From assembly GCA_003164825.1 (NCBI GenBank), contig PLUH01000167.1, forward strand, positions 1 through 11,173: a stretch of 11,173 nt of DNA, given 5' to 3'. A model generated the notes under the pieces. The model did no database searches, was not told the DNA's origin, and worked only from the letters and a program-made list of their open reading frames with translations. The DNA comes from Hyphomicrobiales bacterium (GTDB lineage Bacteria; Pseudomonadota; Alphaproteobacteria; Rhizobiales; Beijerinckiaceae). Positions 6,726 to 11,173 of the stretch are shown piece after piece (position 1 is the first letter of the stretch; every line of letters starts with the position of its first letter). A program made the position numbers and the translations under genes.

Positions 6726-6945
6726 GCATCCAATGGCGCATCCCGGTCGCAGGGGGGCGGGACATTCACCGGCGGGCGGTATTCGAGCGCATCGCCTGAC
6801 GGCGCCATTACGTTCGAACGAATCAAGATTTGCTCAACGGCGTCGGGCAGTTTTCACCGATTACCTTACCGTGGCCGTCAATAATTCGGACTATGACAGT
6901 CCTGCGTCCGCCCGGATTGAAGTCCGCGGGCCTGGAAGGTCGATG

Positions 6946-7422
6946 ATGAAACTTCAATGTGCGTTCGAAGCTGGCCGCCGCCGGCCTTGGCTGAGCCGCC
7001 CGAATGGCGAGGGCGGAGGCGCTGTCGCTTTCGCTGCGGCGGCGCCGCTGATCGTGCTCGCCGTCGCGGTCGCCGCTGACCACGCCCATGTCTCGCGCTT
7101 CCGGACCCAGGTGCAACTGGCCGCGGGCGCCGCCTCGCTCGCCGCCGCCGGGGCGATCGCGCGACACCCGGAGATTAGCGGCGACAGCGTCGGCGCCCGG
7201 GTCGCCAGCGCCGTCTTCGCCCGCAACGCCCCGCGCGGGGCGAGTGGAACGCTGTCGGTGGCGGCGACCAGCACCGACGCCGTGGTGACCGCGACGGTCG
7301 GCTATGACGGCGTCGCGCCGAGCAATTTCGGCTCCGCGCTCGGCTATGGCGCGTTCCACGTCAGCGTTTCGGCGACGTCGCGCGCGCTCGTCGCCGATTC
7401 GCAAACCACCGCCACGCCCTGA
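6946..7422 (+). CDS. short Tad-domain (TadE/TadG-like) envelope protein
   Basis: This 158-residue protein has a short basic N-terminus, then GGGAVAFAAAAPLIVLAVAVAAD (one span at about 24-45), followed by HAHVSRFRTQVQLAAGAASLAAAGAIA. That is the pattern of the N-terminal Tad segment found in TadE/TadG-type Flp-pilus proteins. The remaining ~100 residues are Ala/Ser/Thr/Val-rich and probably periplasmic; there is no von Willebrand A domain, so it is much shorter than full TadG. The ATG at 6946 has GGAAGG six bases upstream; the ATG at 6943 is the alternative. An open frame extends further upstream to 6733 but looks non-coding. No other tad or flp genes are nearby. It may be an anchored minor pseudopilin-like or envelope protein; the function is unknown. 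Confidence 0.75.
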   Translation: MKLQCAFEAGRRRPWLSRPNGEGGGAVAFAAAAPLIVLAVAVAADHAHVSRFRTQVQLAAGAASLAAAGAIARHPEISGDSVGARVASAVFARNAPRGASGTLSVAATSTDAVVTATVGYDGVAPSNFGSALGYGAFHVSVSATSRALVADSQTTATP

Positions 7423-7476
7423 CCTCTCGGCGGCGCCTTCGGGTTTGGCGTCAAAGTCCGGTATAGCTCGGAAGGG

Positions 7477-7492
7477 CGCCGGCCAGCCGGCG
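7477..7492. repeat. GC-rich inverted repeat between the Tad and DUF1330 genes
   Basis: CGCCGGC-CA-GCCGGCG is a perfect 7-bp inverted repeat. As RNA it would fold with a 6-bp stem and a CCAG loop. It lies 55 bases after the Tad gene stop and 27 bases before the DUF1330 start. No T-run follows on either strand, so it is a weak candidate terminator or intercistronic structure. Confidence 0.3.
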
Positions 7493-7518
7493 GAAAGCCT
7501 TGAAGCCGAGAAGCGCTT

Positions 7519-7935
7519 ATGACCGGCCACATCGATCCGACCAGGGAGACTTTCGCCGCCTTTCGCGCCGACGACCGCCCGGGGCCGATCCATATGCTCA
7601 ACCTGGTCCGGCTGCGCGCTCACGCGGCCTATCCGGACGGGCGGGAGGCGACCGGGGCCGAGGCTTACGAGGCCTATGGGCGTGAGAGCCTGCCGGTCTT
7701 TTCCCGTCTCGGCGGGAGGGTCGTCTGGCGCGGCCGGTTCGAGCTCATGCTGATCGGGCCCGCCGAGGAGCGCTGGGAGCTCTCATTCATTGCCGAATAT
7801 CCGAGCGTCGCCGCCTTCGTCGCCATGATCCGCGACCCCGTCTATCGCGAGGCGGTCAAGCACCGGCAGGCGGCGGTCGAGGATTCGCGCCTGATCCGCC
7901 TTAAGCCCGGCGCGGCCGGCGTGGGTTTTGGCTGA
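7519..7935 (+). CDS. DUF1330 domain protein
   Basis: This 138-residue soluble protein has the DUF1330 pattern: GPIHMLNLVRLR near residues 22-33, GAEAYEAYGRESLPVFSRLGG at about 46-66, then VVWRGRFELMLIGP and a WELSFIAEYPSVAAFVAMIRDPVYREAVKHR stretch at about 86-116. The fold in this family is a ferredoxin-like dimeric alpha/beta barrel, usually cytosolic. No biochemical role is established for most members, and no catalytic residue can be named. The ATG at 7519 has GAGAAG five bases upstream. It lies 96 bases after the Tad gene and 116 bases before the truncated RND adaptor on the same strand; a shared transcript is possible but not evident. Confidence 0.82.
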   Translation: MTGHIDPTRETFAAFRADDRPGPIHMLNLVRLRAHAAYPDGREATGAEAYEAYGRESLPVFSRLGGRVVWRGRFELMLIGPAEERWELSFIAEYPSVAAFVAMIRDPVYREAVKHRQAAVEDSRLIRLKPGAAGVGFG

Positions 7936-8051
7936 GCCAGCGAACACATCCGCGGCCATTGACACGGTTTTCCCGCCTATGGGCCGCTGCGCGGCCGCTT
8001 GAAGCGCCGCCAGGCCTTGCGGCTTTCAGCGAATTCCGACGGGGAATTTCG

Positions 8052-8378
8052 ATGCTGCGACGGCCGCCCGGCCGGGGAATTGTCGCCGCGGTCATCATTT
8101 TCGCCGCGGCGCTTTGCGGTTGCGGACGCTCGCAGAACGCGGACAAGGCGCCCGCCGCGGCGTCTGTTTCCGCGGTCGCGGTCGCCGCCGCGGCCCTCAA
8201 GAGCGTGACGCCCGCCGGAACTTTCGTTGGGCGTGTCCAGGCGGTCAACACGGTCAATCTGGTGTCGCGCGTCGAGGGCTTCCTGCAAAAGCGGGCCTTC
8301 ACCGAGGGCCAGCAGGTCAAGACCGGCGACCTCCTGTTCGTCATCGAGCAGGGCGCCAGCCGCGCCGGCGCCAATTGA
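8052..8378 (+). pseudogene. truncated RND/HlyD-type efflux adaptor lipoprotein (membrane-fusion protein remnant)
   Basis: The 108-residue product looks like the first third of an RND efflux periplasmic adaptor. It has a hydrophobic signal (about 9-22) ending in a lipobox-like LCGC (21-24, Cys24 lipidated, with an unusual Cys at -2), a Gly/Ala/Ser-rich linker, then the half-barrel sequence FVGRVQAVNTVNLVSRVEGFLQKRAFTEGQQVKTGDLLFVIEQ at about 58-100. Family members continue into a helical hairpin, the second half-barrel and beta domains, usually 350-400 residues in all. Here eight residues follow and a TGA ends the frame. No continuation is found before the next gene, and no RND pump gene follows. 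The ATG at 8052 has GGGGA seven bases upstream; an in-frame open stretch begins at 7959. A TTGACA at 7959-7964 lacks a well-spaced -10. It is probably non-functional. Confidence 0.7.
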
Positions 8379-8458
8379 CAATCCGGCGACGTTAGCGCCA
8401 AGTCCGTCGTTGGCCCTGGTCACTGCTGGCCTAAAAGCTATTGGCTGATGGGAGACCG

Positions 8459-9433
8459 ATGCTTGCCCGAATGGCCTTGCTGATCCTGGCGGCGGTCGCC
8501 CTTTGTTCGGGTGCGGCCGCGCAATCCCCGATGAAAGTCTTTCGCATCGGACTCGTGCACGTTGGGGCGCCCGGCTCTTGTATCCTCGCTCCGGGCTTCG
8601 CTGACGCTTTCGCGCGTCGCGGCTATGTCGAAGGCAAGAACGTCATCTTCGAGCGATTTGCGGCGCAGGGGCGGCTTGAGCAGCTTCCGGAAGCGGTGGA
8701 TCGAATGGTCTCCGATAAGGTCGATCTTTTCGTCGCTTGCGGGTATCCCGCCGCGCTTACCGCCGCGCAGCGCGCCCCTGGCATACCGGTTCTGGTCATG
8801 AACGCTGGCGACCCCGTCGAGACCGGTATGGTTGACAGCCTCGCGCATCCGGGCGGTCACGTCACGGGCGTATCTGAGGTGGCGAGCGATCTTTCCGCCA
8901 AACGTCTGCAACTCCTCAAGGAGGCGGTCCCGAGCGTTCATACGGTCGCGCTTTTGTGGAACCAGAACGATCTCGCCATGTCGATGCGCGTCGCGGCGGC
9001 GCAGGCCGAAGCGAAGAAGCTCGGCATCGTCACTCAATTGCTCGGGGTGCGCGCCCCGAACGATTTCGCCGACGCGTTCGGCGAGATGGACCGCCACCCG
9101 CCGGATGCGATCCTCCTGGTGGCCGATTCTCTCACCGTTATCAACCACCAGGCGGTCTTCGACTATGCCACCGCGCATCATCTTCCCGACATGGAGGAAC
9201 TGGACTTCCTCGCCCATATCGGTGGGTTGATGGCCTACAGCCTCGATCAGGACGAGGTGTTCGATCGCTTGGCCGCGCTGTCGGATCGGATATTGCATGG
9301 GGCGAAGCCAGCTGATCTGCCGATCGAACTGCCGACTCGATTTCATTTCTCGATCAATCTCAAAACCGCGCACAATCTCGGCCTGACCATACCGGAAACA
9401 ATCCAGCTCCGCGCAGACGAAGTGATCGAATGA
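8459..9433 (+). CDS. ABC_sub_bind-type periplasmic substrate-binding protein
   Basis: This 324-residue protein has a signal peptide (hydrophobic 5-20, probable cleavage after AAA near 21) and a mature region of the ABC_sub_bind family (PF04392, TrpX-like) at normal length. Hallmarks are FADAFARRGYVEGKNV at about 47-62, LPEAVDRMV near 76-84, the first-lobe core DLFVACGYPAALTAA near 89-103, NAGDPVETGMVDSLAHPGGHVTG at about 115-137, and the C-terminal LPTRFHFSINLKTAHNLGLTIP at about 291-311. The protein should bind a small molecule in the periplasm; related members are linked to amino acids, but the ligand here is unknown. The ATG at 8459 has GGGAG four bases upstream; ATG 8471 is an alternative. 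A weak promoter (TTGGCC 8410, TAAAAG 8432) may precede it. No permease or ATPase is present. Its TGA overlaps the start of the sensor cyclase, implying joint function. Confidence 0.9.
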   Translation: MLARMALLILAAVALCSGAAAQSPMKVFRIGLVHVGAPGSCILAPGFADAFARRGYVEGKNVIFERFAAQGRLEQLPEAVDRMVSDKVDLFVACGYPAALTAAQRAPGIPVLVMNAGDPVETGMVDSLAHPGGHVTGVSEVASDLSAKRLQLLKEAVPSVHTVALLWNQNDLAMSMRVAAAQAEAKKLGIVTQLLGVRAPNDFADAFGEMDRHPPDAILLVADSLTVINHQAVFDYATAHHLPDMEELDFLAHIGGLMAYSLDQDEVFDRLAALSDRILHGAKPADLPIELPTRFHFSINLKTAHNLGLTIPETIQLRADEVIE

Positions 9434-11173
9434 AGGGCGACGTTTCGCCCTTGAGGTTCGCGCGGCCGCATCGTTCCCTGTTCCAGAAATATTTCTTGGT
9501 TCTGTTCGTGGCGGTCGTTGTGCCCCTCATCATCAATGGGGCCAGCGATGCGTGGTTTGGCTACCGCGATCAGCGCGCCAATTTGAGTTCGCGCTTGCGC
9601 GCCGAAGCGAATTCGGCCGCCGGGCAAATTCAGGCCTTCCTCGATGGCATTCGCGCTCAGATGGATTGGACGGTCCAGCTGCCTTGGACCGAGGGCCTCG
9701 ACGAGCGCCATCAGTTCGACGCGCTGAGGCTCTTGCGACAAGCCCCGGCGATCACCGAGGTGACTCTGGTCGACGGCAAAGGGATTGAGCGGCTGCATGT
9801 TTCACGCACTGATCCCGACGTCGCGATGAGCGGGGTCGACCATTCCACGGATCCTGCGGTCATCGGGGCGCGCGCCGCACACGTCTGGTTTGGCCCGCTA
9901 ACGCTGCATCGCGGCTCCGAGCCTTTCATGACTATCGCGGTCGCTGGCGCGAGACCCAGCGCTGGCGTCACCATCGCCGAGATCAATCTGAAGTTGATCT
10001 GGGATGTGATATCGGCGATCCATATCGGTCAGACCGGCGGGGCTTTCGTCTTGGATGGCGGCGGACGACTGGTCGCTCATCCCGATATCAGTCTGGTTCT
10101 TCGGGGCGCGGATAACACAGCCATCTCCCCCTTGCGCGCGCTGCAAAAGGCGGCCGCCGCCCAAGAAAACGAAATCGTTAATGGCTTCAACGCCAGGGGT
10201 CGCTCGGTCTTGGCCGCGGCGGCCCCAATCCCTGGCCCAGCTTGGACCGCTTTCGTCGAACAACCGACCGCCGAGGCTTACGGCCCGATCCGGGCCGCGC
10301 TTTGGCGCACCGGTCTGTTGCTGATCGCTGGCGCCGCTTTCGCTTTCGCGCTCGCCTATCTGCTTGCGCTTCGTATGGCCGGGCCAATCCGCCAGTTGGA
10401 GGAGGGGGCGGCGCGCATCGGCGCTGGACGCTTTGATCATCAGATCGATCTGCGCACCGGCGACGAGCTCGAGGGCCTGGCGTCGCGGTTTAACGCAATG
10501 GCCGGCGAACTGGCCGTTTCGCAAGAGCGAGCGGAACGCATCGGCCGCCTCAAGCGCTTTCTGGCGCCGCAGATCGCCGAGCTTGTCGAGAACGTCGGAC
10601 AAGAAAACCTCCTCGAAAGCCATCGAACCGAGGTGAGCGTCGTCTTTTGTGACCTTCGCGGTTTCACTGCTTTCGCCAGTGAGGTCGGTCCGGAGGAGGT
10701 CATGGGCCTTCTCGGCGACTATTACGACGCCTTGGGTTCGATCATCATGCGCTACGAGGCGACGTTGACCTGTTTCATGGGCGACGGCCTGATGCTGCTC
10801 CTCAATGCGCCGTTGCCTTGTCCCGACCCGGCGACGCGTGCGGTGCGCATGGCCCTCGACATGCAAAGCGCGGTGCAGGCTCTGATCCTGCGGTGGCGGG
10901 AACGCGGGTATGTCATCGGGTTCGGCGTCGGCATCGCCACGGGCACGGCGACCGTGGGTCGCATCGGTTACGAGGGCAGGATCGACTATACGGCGATTGG
11001 CAGCGTAGTGAATCTCGCCTCGCGCATCTGCTCGGCCGCCACCGACGGCCAGGTGCTGATCGATCCGGAGACCGCGGCGGCTGCGGCCACGACGATCGGC
11101 GTCGAGGGCCTCGGAACCCAGCCAATGAAGGGGTTCGCCCAATCGGTGCCGATATTTGCCGTGAAGTTTGCAA
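9430..11173 (+). CDS. membrane sensor nucleotidyl cyclase (Cache-HAMP-class III cyclase), 3' end beyond window
   Basis: The frame is open for 581 codons to the window edge. Order: cytosolic N-terminus; TM1 at about 21-37; a ~255-residue periplasmic dCache-like sensor (distal motif GGAFVLDGGGRLVAHPDI at 203-220); TM2 at about 293-313; HAMP at about 314-366; linker helix; class III cyclase catalytic domain from about 400. Both metal-binding Asp are present (D408 in VVFCDLRGF, D452 in FMGDG), as are the transition-state Asn528 and Arg532 (VVNLASR). The canonical purine-selecting Lys is Cys448 and its partner Asp position is Thr521, so ATP versus GTP use is uncertain. It should make cAMP or cGMP in the cytosol under periplasmic control. 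The ATG at 9430 overlaps the binding-protein stop (ATGA), with translation probably coupled. Only the last few residues seem missing, since PMKGF...PIFAVK is a usual cyclase end. Confidence 0.93.
   Translation, partial: MKGDVSPLRFARPHRSLFQKYFLVLFVAVVVPLIINGASDAWFGYRDQRANLSSRLRAEANSAAGQIQAFLDGIRAQMDWTVQLPWTEGLDERHQFDALRLLRQAPAITEVTLVDGKGIERLHVSRTDPDVAMSGVDHSTDPAVIGARAAHVWFGPLTLHRGSEPFMTIAVAGARPSAGVTIAEINLKLIWDVISAIHIGQTGGAFVLDGGGRLVAHPDISLVLRGADNTAISPLRALQKAAAAQENEIVNGFNARGRSVLAAAAPIPGPAWTAFVEQPTAEAYGPIRAALWRTGLLLIAGAAFAFALAYLLALRMAGPIRQLEEGAARIGAGRFDHQIDLRTGDELEGLASRFNAMAGELAVSQERAERIGRLKRFLAPQIAELVENVGQENLLESHRTEVSVVFCDLRGFTAFASEVGPEEVMGLLGDYYDALGSIIMRYEATLTCFMGDGLMLLLNAPLPCPDPATRAVRMALDMQSAVQALILRWRERGYVIGFGVGIATGTATVGRIGYEGRIDYTAIGSVVNLASRICSAATDGQVLIDPETAAAAATTIGVEGLGTQPMKGFAQSVPIFAVKFA

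Noticed and set aside
6733..6942. N-terminal extension of the Tad-domain gene to an upstream ATG
   Set aside because: The added 70 residues look non-coding, and a strong GGAAGG site directly precedes the ATGs at 6943/6946.
7959..7983. TTGACA followed by TATGGG upstream of the RND adaptor
   Set aside because: The spacer is only 13 bases and the -10 match is poor, so it is not listed as a promoter.
9343..9798. Minus-strand frame containing a SITSSARSW-like string
   Set aside because: This type of string is often annotated as a hypothetical protein, but it is the antisense of the conserved C-terminus of ABC_sub_bind genes.
9898..11142. Long open frame on the minus strand opposite the cyclase (414 codons)
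   Set aside because: It has no recognisable domain and is Arg/Gly/Asp-rich. The plus strand across the same bases encodes an unmistakable HAMP-cyclase protein. It is an antisense artefact of high GC.

Overview
The window is GC-rich, tightly packed bacterial DNA. The gene types suggest an alphaproteobacterium, probably Hyphomicrobiales (Rhizobiales). They include an ABC_sub_bind-type binding protein beside a sensor nucleotidyl cyclase, a Tad-domain protein and a YeeE/YedE half-transporter pair. Placement below order level is not possible by eye. I see no rRNA, tRNA, CRISPR array, transposase or phage gene.

Left block (1-6667): every recognised gene is on the minus strand, so it reads from right to left. 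A start region at about 6665-6725 precedes a long YeiH-type putative sulfate exporter (5180-6667), a 49-residue single-span membrane protein (5018-5167), two half-size YeeE/YedE sulfur transporters (4539-4970 and 4079-4528) and a trans-aconitate methyltransferase, Tam (3219-4010). The spacing suggests one transcription unit for import and export of inorganic sulfur compounds, with Tam at or beyond its end. After a 187-base gap with competing inverted repeats comes a membrane diguanylate cyclase whose EAL domain is cut off soon after it begins (1520-3031). Next is a ring-cleaving dioxygenase of the hydroquinone type and its usual alpha/beta-hydrolase partner, which runs off the left edge. That pair probably detoxifies or degrades quinone/hydroquinone-type aromatics.

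Right block (6946-11173): every gene is on the plus strand. It holds a short Tad-domain envelope protein, a DUF1330 protein, and a lipoprotein-type RND/HlyD membrane-fusion protein that stops after about 108 residues and is probably a remnant. It ends with a tightly coupled pair: a periplasmic ABC_sub_bind substrate-binding protein (8459-9433) whose stop overlaps (ATGA) the start of a membrane Cache-HAMP class III nucleotidyl cyclase (9430 to the window edge, open). No ABC permease or ATPase is visible. The likeliest reading is a ligand-sensing pair in which a soluble binding protein feeds a cyclic-nucleotide signal.

The most interesting items are this binding-protein/cyclase pair with its altered purine-selecting residues, the small membrane protein inside the sulfur-transport cluster, and the two truncated genes (EAL domain and RND adaptor).
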